A DNA stretch of 64,000 bases from Massilia forsythiae (lineage in GTDB: Bacteria; Pseudomonadota; Gammaproteobacteria; Burkholderiales; Burkholderiaceae_D): positions 310,001 to 374,000 of the forward strand of contig NZ_CP051685.1 in the NCBI RefSeq assembly GCF_012849555.1, written 5' to 3'. The position numbers and the translations under genes were made by a program. The notes below the pieces were generated by a model that was not told the DNA's origin, made no database searches, and was given only the letters and a program-made list of their open reading frames with translations. Below are positions 18,582 through 27,058 of the stretch, one piece after another. The first letter of the stretch is position 1; each line of letters begins with the position of its first letter.

Positions 18582-20570
18582 ATGAAGTCACCGCTCGCCG
18601 CCCTCCTGGCTTCGCTGTTCGTGGCCGGCGCCGCCCACGCCCAGGCCACCGTACCGGCAGCGCCGGCCGCCCCGCCTCCCCAGTATCCCGCCCTGCCCTC
18701 CGAGACGCCGGCCGACTACGTCGCCGCCACCGGCGACTTCAACTACGTCAAGCGCTCGGTGATGATCCCGATGCGCGACGGTACCCGCCTGAACACCGTC
18801 ATCGTCGTGCCCAAAGGCGCCAGGAATGCGCCGATCCTGCTCACGCGCACGCCCTACGACGCCGCCGGCATGGTCAACCACGCCGACAGCTCGGACCTGG
18901 AAACCATCCTGACCGGCTACGACAACGCCGCCGACGTGATCGTCGAGGGCGGCTACATCCGCGTGGTGCAGGACGTGCGCGGCAAGTACGGCTCGGAAGG
19001 CGACTACGTGATGAACCGGCCGCTGAGCGGGCCGCTGAACCCGACCCCGGTCGACCACTCGACCGACACCTGGGACACCATCGAGTGGCTCACCAGGAAC
19101 ATCCCCGAATCGAACGGCCGGGTCGGCATCATCGGCATCTCCTACGACGGCTTCCTGCCCCTGATGGCGCTGGTGAACCCGCACCCGGCGCTGAAGGCGG
19201 CGATTCCGATGAACCCGATGGTCGACGGCTGGATGGGCGACGACTGGTTCCACAACGGCGCCTTCCGCCAGATCAACATGTCCTACATCCTGGAGCAGGT
19301 GGTCACGCGCGCCAACAGCGCCAAGTGGGCCATCTCCAACTACGACGACTACGACATGTACCTGCGCGCCGGTTCCGCCGGCGAGCTGGGACGGCGGCGC
19401 GGCCTCGAACAGAGCGGTTTCTGGCGCAAGCTGGTGGCGCATCCGGCCTACGACGCCTTCTGGCAGCAGCAGGCGATGGACAAGATCCTGGCGCAGCAGC
19501 CGGTGACGGTGCCGACGCTGCTGGTACACAGCCTGTGGGACGCCGAGGACATCTACGGCCCGATCGCGGTGTACAAGGCGATCAAGCCGCACGACACCGG
19601 CAACAAGGTGTTCCTGTCGATCGGCCCATGGTCGCACGGCGGCGCCATCGGCGACGGCAGCACGCTGGGCGCGCTGAAGTTCAATGGCGACACCGCCCTG
19701 CACTGGCGCCAGCAAGTCCTCAAGCCCTTCCTGGCGCGCTACCTGAAGGACGACACTTCGGCGCCGGCCATCCCCGCCGTCACCGCGTTCGAGACCGGCA
19801 GCAACCGCTGGCGCGACCTGCCTGCCTGGCCGGGCGCCGGCGCCGGCACGGCCATCCATTCGGTGGCGCTGCGCCTGGCCGAGGGCGGCAAGGCGCAGCT
19901 GGGCGGCGCCGCCGGCCGCGGCTACGACGAATACGTGTCCGACCCGGCAAAACCGGTGCCGTTCCGCCAGCGCCCGATTCCCGTGTACGGCTACGACGAG
20001 GCCAAGGGCCAGTCGTGGCCGCGCTGGCTGGTCGACGACCAGCGCGAAGCGTCCGGCCGCACCGACGTCGCCACCTTCGTCTCGGATGTCCTGAGCGCGC
20101 CGGTGCGCATCGCCGGCGAACCGGTGGCCAACCTGGTGGCCTCGACCAGCGGCACCGACGCCGACTGGGTGGTGAAACTGATCGACGTCTATCCGGACCA
20201 GGTGGCCAGCCAGCCGGCCATGGGCGGCTACCAGCTGATGGTGGCCGGCGACATCTTCCGCGGGCGCTATCGCGAAGGTTTCGGGCAAGCGAAGCCGCTG
20301 GCGCCGAACAAGCCGCTGCCCTACCGCTTCGGCCTGCCGACCGCCAACCACGTGTTCCTGCCGGGCCACCGCATCATGGTGCAGGTGCAGTCGAGCTGGT
20401 TCCCGCTGTACGACCGCAATCCGCAGACCTTCGTGCCCAACATCTTCTTCGCCCAGCCGGGCGACTATCGCAAGGCGACCCAGCGCGTGTACCACAGCAG
20501 CTTCGTCGAGCTGCCGGTGGTGGAGGCGACGGGCACGCCGGCGGCCAGCAACGCGACCGCGGCGCGCTGA
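18582..20570 (+). CDS. Secreted CocE/NonD family hydrolase (S15-like)
   Basis: A 662-residue periplasmic serine hydrolase. Signal peptide 1-20 (MKSPLAALLASLFVAGAAHA), alpha/beta-hydrolase core about 55-360 with nucleophile Ser187 in GIIGISYDGF, acidic residue D320 in HSLWDAEDIYG and His352 in WSHGG. The C-terminal jelly-roll domain of X-Pro dipeptidyl-peptidase type spans about 440-650. The GxSYDG elbow and domain order match alpha-amino-acid ester hydrolases and glutaryl-7-ACA acylases/cocaine esterases, which cleave esters or amides of small acids. ATG 18582 gives the signal peptide and has AAGGA upstream. The GFA gene starts 3 bp after its stop. Confidence 0.9.
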   Translation: MKSPLAALLASLFVAGAAHAQATVPAAPAAPPPQYPALPSETPADYVAATGDFNYVKRSVMIPMRDGTRLNTVIVVPKGARNAPILLTRTPYDAAGMVNHADSSDLETILTGYDNAADVIVEGGYIRVVQDVRGKYGSEGDYVMNRPLSGPLNPTPVDHSTDTWDTIEWLTRNIPESNGRVGIIGISYDGFLPLMALVNPHPALKAAIPMNPMVDGWMGDDWFHNGAFRQINMSYILEQVVTRANSAKWAISNYDDYDMYLRAGSAGELGRRRGLEQSGFWRKLVAHPAYDAFWQQQAMDKILAQQPVTVPTLLVHSLWDAEDIYGPIAVYKAIKPHDTGNKVFLSIGPWSHGGAIGDGSTLGALKFNGDTALHWRQQVLKPFLARYLKDDTSAPAIPAVTAFETGSNRWRDLPAWPGAGAGTAIHSVALRLAEGGKAQLGGAAGRGYDEYVSDPAKPVPFRQRPIPVYGYDEAKGQSWPRWLVDDQREASGRTDVATFVSDVLSAPVRIAGEPVANLVASTSGTDADWVVKLIDVYPDQVASQPAMGGYQLMVAGDIFRGRYREGFGQAKPLAPNKPLPYRFGLPTANHVFLPGHRIMVQVQSSWFPLYDRNPQTFVPNIFFAQPGDYRKATQRVYHSSFVELPVVEATGTPAASNATAAR

Positions 20571-20573
20571 GCC

Positions 20574-20978
20574 GTGACGGGAATCCGTACCTACCGCGGC
20601 AGTTGCCATTGCGGCGCGGTGCACTTCGAAGCCGACATCGACCTGTCGGCCGGCACGATCCGCTGCAACTGCACGCTGTGCGCAAAGCAGCGCAACTGGG
20701 CGGCGATCGTGGCCCCGGCGGCGTTCCGGCTGCTGCAGGGCGCGGCGGCGCTGTCGGCATACCGCTGCAACACAGGCATCGAGCAGCACGTGTTTTGCGC
20801 CGTCTGCGGCATCAAGCCGTTCCACACCGGCGCCTCGCCGCAGCGCGGACCGTACGTGGCGGTCAGCGTGGCTTGCCTGGACGACGCCACGGCGGCCGAG
20901 CTGGCGGCGGCGCCGGTCTCCTGGCTCGACGGCCGCAACGACGACTGGACGATACGGACCGATCCCATCGGCCCTTAG
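20574..20978 (+). CDS. GFA family (CENP-V/GFA) zinc protein
   Basis: A 134-residue protein with the GFA fold, named after glutathione-dependent formaldehyde-activating enzyme; most members have no proven substrate. The zinc-binding cysteines are all present: C11 and C13 in GSCHCGAVHFE, C31/C33/C36 in CNCTLCAKQ, and C75/C78 in FCAVCGIKPFH. GTG 20574 starts 3 bp after the CocE stop, so it is probably co-transcribed. The stop codon TAG lies in the first bases of a MITE-like repeat, so the present C-terminus (TDPIGP) may have been set by that insertion. Confidence 0.88.
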   Translation: MTGIRTYRGSCHCGAVHFEADIDLSAGTIRCNCTLCAKQRNWAAIVAPAAFRLLQGAAALSAYRCNTGIEQHVFCAVCGIKPFHTGASPQRGPYVAVSVACLDDATAAELAAAPVSWLDGRNDDWTIRTDPIGP

Positions 20979-21067
20979 AACCTATCTCAGTAGGGAACCG
21001 GTCGTTGCTGACGCGCCTAGCAAGCGGGTGCTGCGTTGCTCGTCGTTGCATGGCGCGGCACGCGCCT
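20975..21067. repeat. MITE-like element, truncated copy
   Basis: Starts TTAGAACCTATCTCAGTAGG and continues for about 90 bp. It closely matches one half of the full element at 45347-45508 (read on the opposite strand), including the GTTGCTGACGCGCC and GTTGCTCGTCGTTGCATGGC stretches. The second half and terminal inverted arm are missing or diverged. Confidence 0.75.
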
Positions 21068-21166
21068 GCACCGGCCGGATCCACGCATCGGTGCGCAGCC
21101 GAACGTTGGTTTTTTCTCATCGGCGCTATCCTTGTCGGATTGATCCGACCAGAGGAATACGGCGTG

Positions 21167-22843
21167 ATGAAAGAAAAGGCGTGCGGTTCGAACAGCGGCT
21201 GGCGCGATGCCCAGCCTACCAGGGCGCACGACGTGCGCGACGCCGCCGACCTGGCGCGCCTGCTCGACCGGCTCGACTGTGGCGACGACATCGTCGTGGT
21301 CTCGAACCGCGCCCCTTGGGTCCATTCGCACACCGGCGCCGGCATCGCCGCCGCGCGCCCGCCGGGCGGACTGGTGACGGCGCTGGAAGCGGTACTGTCG
21401 GCCCAGGGCGGCTGCTGGATCGCGCACGGCAGCGGCAGCGCCGACCGCGCCACCTGCGACGGCCAGGACCACGTGCTGCCCGAGCACCTGCCGGCATCCT
21501 ACCGCCTGCGCCGGCTATGGCTGTCCGACGCGGAGGTCGACGGCTACTATCACGGCCTGGCCAACGAAGCACTGTGGCCGCTGTGCCACCGCGCCAGCGT
21601 GGAACCGGTGTTCCGCGCGTCCGACTGGGACTGCTACCGCCGGGTGAACCGCCGCTTCGCCGACGCCGTGGTGGCGGAGGCGCGCAGCGCGCGGCCGCTG
21701 GTGCTGGTCCAGGATTACCACCTGGCGCTGGTGCCGCGCATGGTGCGCGAACGCCTGCCGGACGCGGTCATCGTCACGTTCTGGCACATCCCTTTTCCGG
21801 AACCGCAATCGCTGGCGCGCCTGCCCTGGCGCGATGCCCTGGTGGATGGGCTGTTGTGCAGCACCGTGGTCGGCCTGCAGACCGCCGCCGACCTGGCCCA
21901 CTTCAGCGCCGCGCGCGCCGCGCGCGCGGGAGCGGCGGCGCTGTCATCGGCATCCGCGCGCATCATGCCGCATGCCGCCGCCGGCGCCTACCCGATCTCG
22001 ATCGCCTGGCCGGCGCCCGCCGTGGACGACGGCGCCGCCGCGCGCCGACGCATCGATGCGCGCTTCGGCGTGCCGGCGGCGGCGCGCCTGCTGCTCGGCG
22101 TCGACCGGCTCGACTACACCAAGGGCTTGCCTGAGCGCCTGCGCGCGTTCGAGCGCTTCCTGGAACGCCATCCGCACCAGGCCGGCCGGGTGACGCTGCT
22201 GCAGATCGCCGCCCCGGGGCGCGGCGCGGTGCCGGCGTACCAGCGCCTGGAGCGCGAGGTGCGTGCGCTGGCGGCGCGCATCAACGCGCGCTTCGGCGCT
22301 GCCGGCCGCCTGCCGGTGCTGCTGCACCTGGCCAGCGTGGATGCGGCCACGGTGCTCGACTGCTACCGCGCTTGCGACGCCTGCCTGGTGACCAGCCTGC
22401 ACGACGGCATGAACCTGGTGGCCAAGGAATTCGTGGCCGCGCGCGACGACCTGCGCGGCGCGCTGGTGCTGAGCCGCTTCGCCGGCGCCGCAGCGGAACT
22501 GGCGCACGCACTGCCGGTCGACCCGCGCGACATCGAGGCGACCGCCGCCGCGATCGGCGCCGCGCTGGCGATGCCGGCGCGCGAACAGGCGGCGCGCATG
22601 GCGGCGATGCGCGCGGTGGTGCGGCGCCATACCGTGTTCGGCTGGGCGGCGCGGCTGCTGGAAGACGGCGTGCGCGCCGCGTCCGCCGCGCGCCGTCAGG
22701 CCGCCTGCGCGCCGGCCTGCGCGCCGCTGCGCACCATGTCCGCGCCGCTGGCGGCGCCCGCGCTTGCCCTGTGCGCGCCGCCGGTGCCTGTGCCTGCGCT
22801 GTGCGCGCCACCGGCGCCGGCCGCGTTCGGCGCGCTCGCATGA
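21167..22843 (+). CDS. otsA: Trehalose-6-phosphate synthase
   Basis: A 558-residue GT20 enzyme transferring glucose from UDP-glucose to glucose-6-phosphate. Motifs in order: VVVSNRAPWVHSHTGAGIAA (UDP-glucose loop), LVQDYHLALVPRMVRE (182-196), GVDRLDYTKGLPERL (311-325) and TSLHDGMNLVAKEFVAAR (409-426). The last 60 residues are Ala/Pro/Cys-rich with ALCAPP repeats, a non-conserved tail. ATG 21167 is used; an in-frame GTG directly before it is equally possible. Its TGA overlaps the otsB ATG (ATGA), giving coupled translation. Trehalose is an osmo- and desiccation protectant. Confidence 0.95.
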   Translation: MKEKACGSNSGWRDAQPTRAHDVRDAADLARLLDRLDCGDDIVVVSNRAPWVHSHTGAGIAAARPPGGLVTALEAVLSAQGGCWIAHGSGSADRATCDGQDHVLPEHLPASYRLRRLWLSDAEVDGYYHGLANEALWPLCHRASVEPVFRASDWDCYRRVNRRFADAVVAEARSARPLVLVQDYHLALVPRMVRERLPDAVIVTFWHIPFPEPQSLARLPWRDALVDGLLCSTVVGLQTAADLAHFSAARAARAGAAALSSASARIMPHAAAGAYPISIAWPAPAVDDGAAARRRIDARFGVPAAARLLLGVDRLDYTKGLPERLRAFERFLERHPHQAGRVTLLQIAAPGRGAVPAYQRLEREVRALAARINARFGAAGRLPVLLHLASVDAATVLDCYRACDACLVTSLHDGMNLVAKEFVAARDDLRGALVLSRFAGAAAELAHALPVDPRDIEATAAAIGAALAMPAREQAARMAAMRAVVRRHTVFGWAARLLEDGVRAASAARRQAACAPACAPLRTMSAPLAAPALALCAPPVPVPALCAPPAPAAFGALA

Positions 22844-23640
22844 TCGGCCTGCTCTCCCCGGCCGGACGAGCCGCCCTCGCCGGCCTGCTGCGCGCCGACC
22901 CGCTGCTCGGCTTCGATTTCGACGGCACGCTGGCGCCGATCCGGCCGCGCCCGGACCAGGTGTGGATGGACGCCCGGCCAGCGGCCGCCTTCGCCGAACT
23001 GGCGCGGCGCCTGCCGGTCGCGGTGGTCACCGGCCGCGGCGTGGCCGACGTGCGCCCGCGATTGGCGGGCACGCCGCGCTGGGTGATCGGCAACCACGGC
23101 GCCGAGGGCATGCCGGGCGCCGATCCGGCCCGGCTGGCGGCGCAGGCCGCCGTATGCGCCGGCTGGCATGCCCAGCTCGGCGGCGTGAGCACTGCGCTCG
23201 GCGACGGCGTGGTGCTGGAAGACAAGCGCTACACGCTGTGCCTGCACTACCGCCAGACGCCCGACCACGAGGCCGCCCGGCGCGCGCTGGCGGCGCGCAT
23301 CGCTGCCCTGCAACCGGCGCCGGAGGTGGTGGGCGGCAAATGCGTGTTCAACCTGCTGCCGGCCGGCTCGGTCGACAAGTTCGGCGCGCTGCGCGAACTG
23401 GCGCGGCGCATGGGGACGGAGAATGTGTTCTTCATCGGCGACGACGAGAACGACGAGCTGGTGTTCCGGCGCGCGCCGCCTTCGTGGGTGACGGTGAAGG
23501 TGGGAGCGGACGGTCCGTCGGCGGCGCGTTTCGGCGTGCCGGACCAGGCCTCGGTGGCGGATTGCCTGGAACTGCTGCTCGCGTTGAGCGGCGAAGGGCT
23601 GCGCGACGAGCCGACTACGCGACTAATGCCCTTTGCGTGA
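22840..23640 (+). CDS. otsB: Trehalose-6-phosphate phosphatase
   Basis: A 266-residue HAD-superfamily phosphatase completing trehalose synthesis from trehalose-6-phosphate. HAD motif I is LLGFDFDGTLAPI with nucleophile D26 and D28, motif II is VAVVTGRG, the substrate segment is IGNHGAEG, the lysine region is GGKCVFNLLPAGSVDK, and motif IV is FFIGDDENDE. Four-base overlap with otsA. The order otsA-otsB is opposite to E. coli otsBA. It is followed by a palindromic repeat containing insertion sequences. Confidence 0.95.
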   Translation: MIGLLSPAGRAALAGLLRADPLLGFDFDGTLAPIRPRPDQVWMDARPAAAFAELARRLPVAVVTGRGVADVRPRLAGTPRWVIGNHGAEGMPGADPARLAAQAAVCAGWHAQLGGVSTALGDGVVLEDKRYTLCLHYRQTPDHEAARRALAARIAALQPAPEVVGGKCVFNLLPAGSVDKFGALRELARRMGTENVFFIGDDENDELVFRRAPPSWVTVKVGADGPSAARFGVPDQASVADCLELLLALSGEGLRDEPTTRLMPFA

Positions 23641-23649
23641 TCACCAACC

Positions 23650-23775
23650 CGTCGTTCCCGGCCTTGGCGGCCCCCTTGGCGGGAACCCATGATGAAGTCC
23701 TGAAATCGATACATACGAAGAACCGGGCTGCTTTCAGTATATCGATTCTTAATAGCTCAGTATGGGTCCCCGCCT
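23650..23775. repeat. Intergenic double-palindrome repeat copy 2, left part
   Basis: CGTCGTTCCC at the left, an inner AATCGATA...TATCGATT inverted pair, and then TGGGTCCCCGCCT, where the copy is interrupted by the IS. The remaining right arm (GCGCGGGGACGACG) is at 26305-26318. CCT at 23773-23775 is the left target duplicate. Confidence 0.85.
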
Positions 23776-23806
23776 TGAAGTGACCTAAGAAAGTTGGACA
23801 GGGGGA

Positions 23807-24712
23807 TTATGCGGTCTTGGCGTGTGCTAGTCTATATTGAACAGGACTCATGCCGCCAAGGCCGATCCTGATCCGGTCTTGATTGTAATACTGCACGTAA
23901 TCCACGATGGTCTTCTTTAGGTCATCGATGCTGGCAAATTTGTGATTGTGGAAACACTCTGACTTCAAGATGCCGAAGAAGCTTTCCATGGACGCGTTGT
24001 CGTAGCAGTTACCTTTGTTGGACATGCTTTGCTCCATGCCGGCGTCGCTCAGCATCTTGCGGTATTGAGTCATCTGGTAATGCCAGCCCTGGTCCGAATG
24101 AAGCATTGGTTTTTCATTGATGCCCAGCTTTTGCTGTGCCTTCGTGAGCATTGAAGTTACCAGGGTGAACACTGGCCGTGTATCGAATGAATACGCAACG
24201 ATTTCCCCGTTAAACAAATCCTTGATTGGTGAGAAGTACAGCTTGTCTTGCCCTACTTTGAACTCGGTGACGTCAGTGACCCATTTCTGGTTAGGTTCGC
24301 CTGCAGTAAACTCCCGCTTGAGCACATTTGGCGCGACTATGCCTACTTGAACTTTATACGATTTATATCGTTTAACTCGTTGTGACGACTTCAATCCTTC
24401 TGCCTGCATCAGCCGTTGGACGGTATTGGCATGAATTTTTTTACCTGCCTGTACCAAGGCGCTTGCTACGCGGCGGTAGCCGTAACGCCCTTTGTGCGCA
24501 TCAAACGTCATCTTGATAAGCTGTTTGATGCCTTCGTGTCTATCTGGCCTTTGCCTGGCCTTGTCCCAATAGTAAAAATTGCTCTTGGGAAGATTGACGA
24601 TCTTGAGCAGGGTAACAATTGGGTATTTTTGCCTTAATTCATGCACTACCTGCGCTTTTTGGGCGCGGGCTGCTTTTGTGCTTGAGCTAAGGCTTGCAGC
24701 TTTTTTAGAACC
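23807..24712 (-). CDS. IS3-family transposase OrfB (DDE integrase), separated from orfA
   Basis: About 300 residues forming the complete DDE catalytic part of an IS150-type transposase. It includes an HTH_21-like region (HKGRYGYRRVASALVQAGKK) and the rve core with catalytic Asp in WVTDVTEF, Asp in LHSDQGWHYQ and Glu in NASMESFFGILKSE, and ends YRLAHAKTA. In this family OrfB is made only as an OrfAB fusion by -1 frameshifting. Here there is no own start codon, and the IS481 insertion cuts it from orfA 7 bp before the slippery site, so it is probably no longer expressed. The 5' limit is set at the junction. Confidence 0.85.
   Translation of the reverse strand, partial: GSKKAASLSSSTKAARAQKAQVVHELRQKYPIVTLLKIVNLPKSNFYYWDKARQRPDRHEGIKQLIKMTFDAHKGRYGYRRVASALVQAGKKIHANTVQRLMQAEGLKSSQRVKRYKSYKVQVGIVAPNVLKREFTAGEPNQKWVTDVTEFKVGQDKLYFSPIKDLFNGEIVAYSFDTRPVFTLVTSMLTKAQQKLGINEKPMLHSDQGWHYQMTQYRKMLSDAGMEQSMSNKGNCYDNASMESFFGILKSECFHNHKFASIDDLKKTIVDYVQYYNQDRIRIGLGGMSPVQYRLAHAKTA
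24700..24706 (-). other. A AAA AAG programmed frameshift site of the IS3 element
   Basis: On the minus strand the heptamer AAAAAAG sits where the orfA frame (reading VLKKLQALAQ) and the orfB frame (reading KKAASLSSS) overlap, exactly as in IS150/IS911-type elements. It is stranded downstream of the IS481 insertion. Confidence 0.75.
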
Positions 24713-24713
24713 T

Positions 24714-25694
24714 CTACCTGTCAAGACCCGCCTGGTTATACACGCGTTTCCTGAACAATTCGGGGCGTTTTTCGTGCCAGTCTTTGAGTGCTTGAACAGG
24801 TGTTTTATGGTCGAGGGCTCGCTGCGGAATGCAGTGGTTGTAAATCTTGACGTAATTACGCAGCGTCGATTCCAGTTCGGCGGCTGAGCCGAAACGTGTT
24901 TGATTGACGATGTCGCTGATACGGCCGTTGAAGCGCTCGACCATGCCATTGGTCTGCGGGTGACAAGGCGGAATAAGGCGGTGCTCGATGCCAAGCTGTT
25001 TGCACAGCCGGTCGAACGCGTGCGTGCCGCTGGGTTCCTTTTTCTTGCTGCCAGCGGTGAAGCGATCCGTGAACTGGCTGCCGTTGTCGGTCAGCAGCTT
25101 GATGATCTTGACGGGACAGGCCTGCTGCACCTTCGCCAGGAAATCGACGCTGCTGCTGTCGGTTTGGTCGGCGTACAGGCCGATGTAGACCCAGCGCGTG
25201 GCACGGTCGATGGCGACGAACAGGTAACGCCGTGACGTTTCGTCGGGCATTTGAGGCAGATACTTGATATCGATGTGTACGAAGCCTGGCTCGTAATCCT
25301 TGAAGGTCTTTTTCGTGACCGGCGCAGCGTTTTCCTGCTCGACCAGGTCGCGCAGGTCCGAGACCCCATAACGACGCAGGCAGCGTCCCAAACCAGCGCG
25401 GGAAACGGCAGGATTAACGAATTCACGCGTGATCGCCAGTAGGTCGTCGGTCGGTAACAGCAGCGTCTTGCGCAGCTCTACCACGATGAGTTCCTGTTCA
25501 GGTGAAAGTGTGGTGTACATCTTGACCGGAGCGTGCGACTTGTCTTCCGGCGAATCGCGGTTTTGCCACTTCCGGATAGTCTGGCGCGTAACGTTGTACA
25601 GCCTGGCCAGTTCGGCTTGCGGTAGCGTCGAGTTCCTAATTTCCTCGCGAATCAGGTGAGTAGTGCGGGCTTGGCTGTGCAGCGCTTGGGTCAT
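24714..25694 (-). CDS. IS481-family transposase
   Basis: A 326-residue transposase with an N-terminal helix-turn-helix (LPQAELARLYNVTRQTIRKW) and a DDE integrase core: GFVHIDIKYLPQMP, LLTDNGSQFTDRF and PQTNGMVERFNGR give the D, D and E. It is complete and looks intact. Its last Arg codon (AGG) and the TAG stop are built from the 6-bp target duplication, not from the IS itself: the frame runs off the end of the element. Transcribed leftward inside the IS3-family element. Confidence 0.9.
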   Translation of the reverse strand: MTQALHSQARTTHLIREEIRNSTLPQAELARLYNVTRQTIRKWQNRDSPEDKSHAPVKMYTTLSPEQELIVVELRKTLLLPTDDLLAITREFVNPAVSRAGLGRCLRRYGVSDLRDLVEQENAAPVTKKTFKDYEPGFVHIDIKYLPQMPDETSRRYLFVAIDRATRWVYIGLYADQTDSSSVDFLAKVQQACPVKIIKLLTDNGSQFTDRFTAGSKKKEPSGTHAFDRLCKQLGIEHRLIPPCHPQTNGMVERFNGRISDIVNQTRFGSAAELESTLRNYVKIYNHCIPQRALDHKTPVQALKDWHEKRPELFRKRVYNQAGLDR

Positions 25695-25798
25695 TGAATT
25701 GTCGGCGAAAGATCAGATTGAAACAGTGTACGCAAAACGTTCCTGGCCTTGAAGAGCGGCCAGCTACGGGTGGGTACATGATCCCACGAGTCTAAACA
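24719..25798 (-). mobile_element. IS481-like insertion sequence (1080 bp)
   Basis: The ends are TGTCAAGACCCG at the left and, inverted, TGTTTAGACTCG at the right. It is flanked by a 6-bp direct repeat TCTACC (24713-24718 and 25799-25804). Deleting the IS plus one copy rejoins orfA of the surrounding IS3 element in frame (MEVEVLKKLQ). It carries one intact transposase gene. Confidence 0.92.
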
Positions 25799-26247
25799 TC
25801 TACCTCCATACGCAAGTACTCGTTTTCCTTGAGCACCTCATCAAGCGTACGTTCGGCATCAGGTTTGGCGGCAGGTTTTTTCGTAGGTGCTTTCATTTGG
25901 CGAGCGTGATTGTGCGGCTTGGCCAATGCCTCCAAGCCACCGCTGCTATAGCGGCTCTCCCATATCCCAATACTGGTCGGGTTGCGAACATTGAAGATGG
26001 CTGCCGTCTGTTTCATCGACAATCCATTGTCCCACATGTACTGTAGTGCCGACAGCTTAAACTGGGCATCATAGCGCGTTACCTTGCGGCTGATTCCTTC
26101 CATCCCATGCAAACGATAAGCCGCTACCCATCGTTTGACCGATCCAATATTTACCTCGTGATGCGCCGACAAACGGCGGAAACCCATGGTACCGCTGAAG
26201 TACTCCAGCACTACCTTGTGCTTGAATTCGTCTAGATACTTGAACAT
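25792..26247 (-). pseudogene. IS3-family OrfA, C-terminally truncated by IS481 insertion
   Basis: 151 residues starting MFKYLDEFKHKVVLEYFSGT (ATG 26247, AAGGA upstream) with two helix-turn-helix segments (GFRRLSAHHEVNIGSVKRW and LSMKQTAAIFNVRN) that bind the element's ends. It then reads NEYLRMEVDV and stops within the inserted IS481 element. The original frame continued VLKKLQALAQAQK to the frameshift window, so about 20 residues of the leucine-zipper region are lost. Confidence 0.85.
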
Positions 26248-26301
26248 CTGATCCTTCGAAAGTTGAACGGTTTTCCTGTCCAACTTCCTTAGGGCAGTTC
26301 A

Positions 26302-26318
26302 CCTGCGCGGGGACGACG
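26302..26318. repeat. Intergenic double-palindrome repeat copy 2, right part
   Basis: CCTGCGCGGGGACGACG: the right arm of the repeat whose left part ends at 23775, starting with the second copy of the CCT target duplicate. Confidence 0.85.
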
Positions 26319-26332
26319 CTGTTCTACCATCA

Positions 26333-27058
26333 TTACTGCGCCGCAGCCTGCCCCTGCTGCCCCTGCGCCTTCCCCGCCAGCACCGCCAACAACGTATCCC
26401 CGAACCCGCCGCGCGCGCGCGCGTCGGTGCGGGCGCTGGTGTAGACGCGCGGCTGCGCGCTCCAGGCGAAGCGCGCGCCGATGCGTTCCAGCGCCTTGAC
26501 CAGCAACACGTCCTCGTGGCAGGCCACCGCCTCGAAGCCGCCGGCCGCCTGGTAGGCCTCGGCGCTCACGCCCAGGTTGGCGCCGTGGATGTGGCGGTGG
26601 CCGTCGCGGTCCTGGTAGGTGTCGGCGAAGTGGGCGCGCAGCGCCTGGGCGTTGGCGGCGTGCGGCGACCAGTCGTCCACCGCCACCGAGCCGCACACCA
26701 CGTCTGCGCCCTGCGCCAGCTGCGCCACCAGCCAGCGCGGCGAGACGCGCGTATCGGCGTCGGTAAAGGCCAGCCAGCGTGCGCCCTGCGCCAGCAGGCG
26801 GCGTGCGCCGAGCGCACGCGCCACGCCGACCTGGCGCGCTGCGACCTCCTCCATGTCCAGCGCCATGCCGGCGGCGGCGAAGGCGGCCTGGTGGCGCGCC
26901 ACCACGGCGGCCGAGCCGTCGTCGCAGGCGTCGAGAACGACCTGCACGCATACTTTTTCGCCGTCCAGCAGCGGATGGCGGGCGGCGGCCAGCAGCGAGA
27001 CCAGGCAGGCGTCCAGGTTGCTTTCCTCGTTGTGGGCCGGGATGGCGATACCGATCAT
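26333..27058 (-). CDS. Family 2 glycosyltransferase
   Basis: A 241-residue GT-A fold enzyme. It begins MIGIAIPAHNEESNLDACLV, contains VVLDACDDGS and the DxD-type motif WLAFTDADTRVSPRWL, then GANLGVSAEAYQAAGGF and a CHEDVLLVKAL acceptor-loop segment. No membrane helices, so it likely acts in the cytosol on a soluble acceptor. ATG 27058 overlaps the methyltransferase stop (ATGA). Last gene of a four-gene operon with an acyl-CoA-dehydrogenase-like protein, a PIG-L deacetylase and a methyltransferase. Sugar donor and acceptor unknown. Confidence 0.88.
   Translation of the reverse strand: MIGIAIPAHNEESNLDACLVSLLAAARHPLLDGEKVCVQVVLDACDDGSAAVVARHQAAFAAAGMALDMEEVAARQVGVARALGARRLLAQGARWLAFTDADTRVSPRWLVAQLAQGADVVCGSVAVDDWSPHAANAQALRAHFADTYQDRDGHRHIHGANLGVSAEAYQAAGGFEAVACHEDVLLVKALERIGARFAWSAQPRVYTSARTDARARGGFGDTLLAVLAGKAQGQQGQAAAQ

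Larger units (their letters stand above)
23776..26301 (-). mobile_element. IS3-family (IS150-like) element, disrupted
   Basis: Terminal inverted repeats of 26 bp (23776-23801 and 26276-26301) match at 23 positions; both begin TGAA and contain AAGTTGGACAG. The flanks carry a 3-bp duplication CCT, at 23773-23775 and 26302-26304. Removing the element plus one CCT restores the uninterrupted host repeat arm. Genes orfA and orfB run leftward. The element is split by an IS481-like insertion at 24719-25798; without it the IS would be about 1.44 kb, normal for the family. Base composition is visibly lower in GC than the neighbours. Confidence 0.92.
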
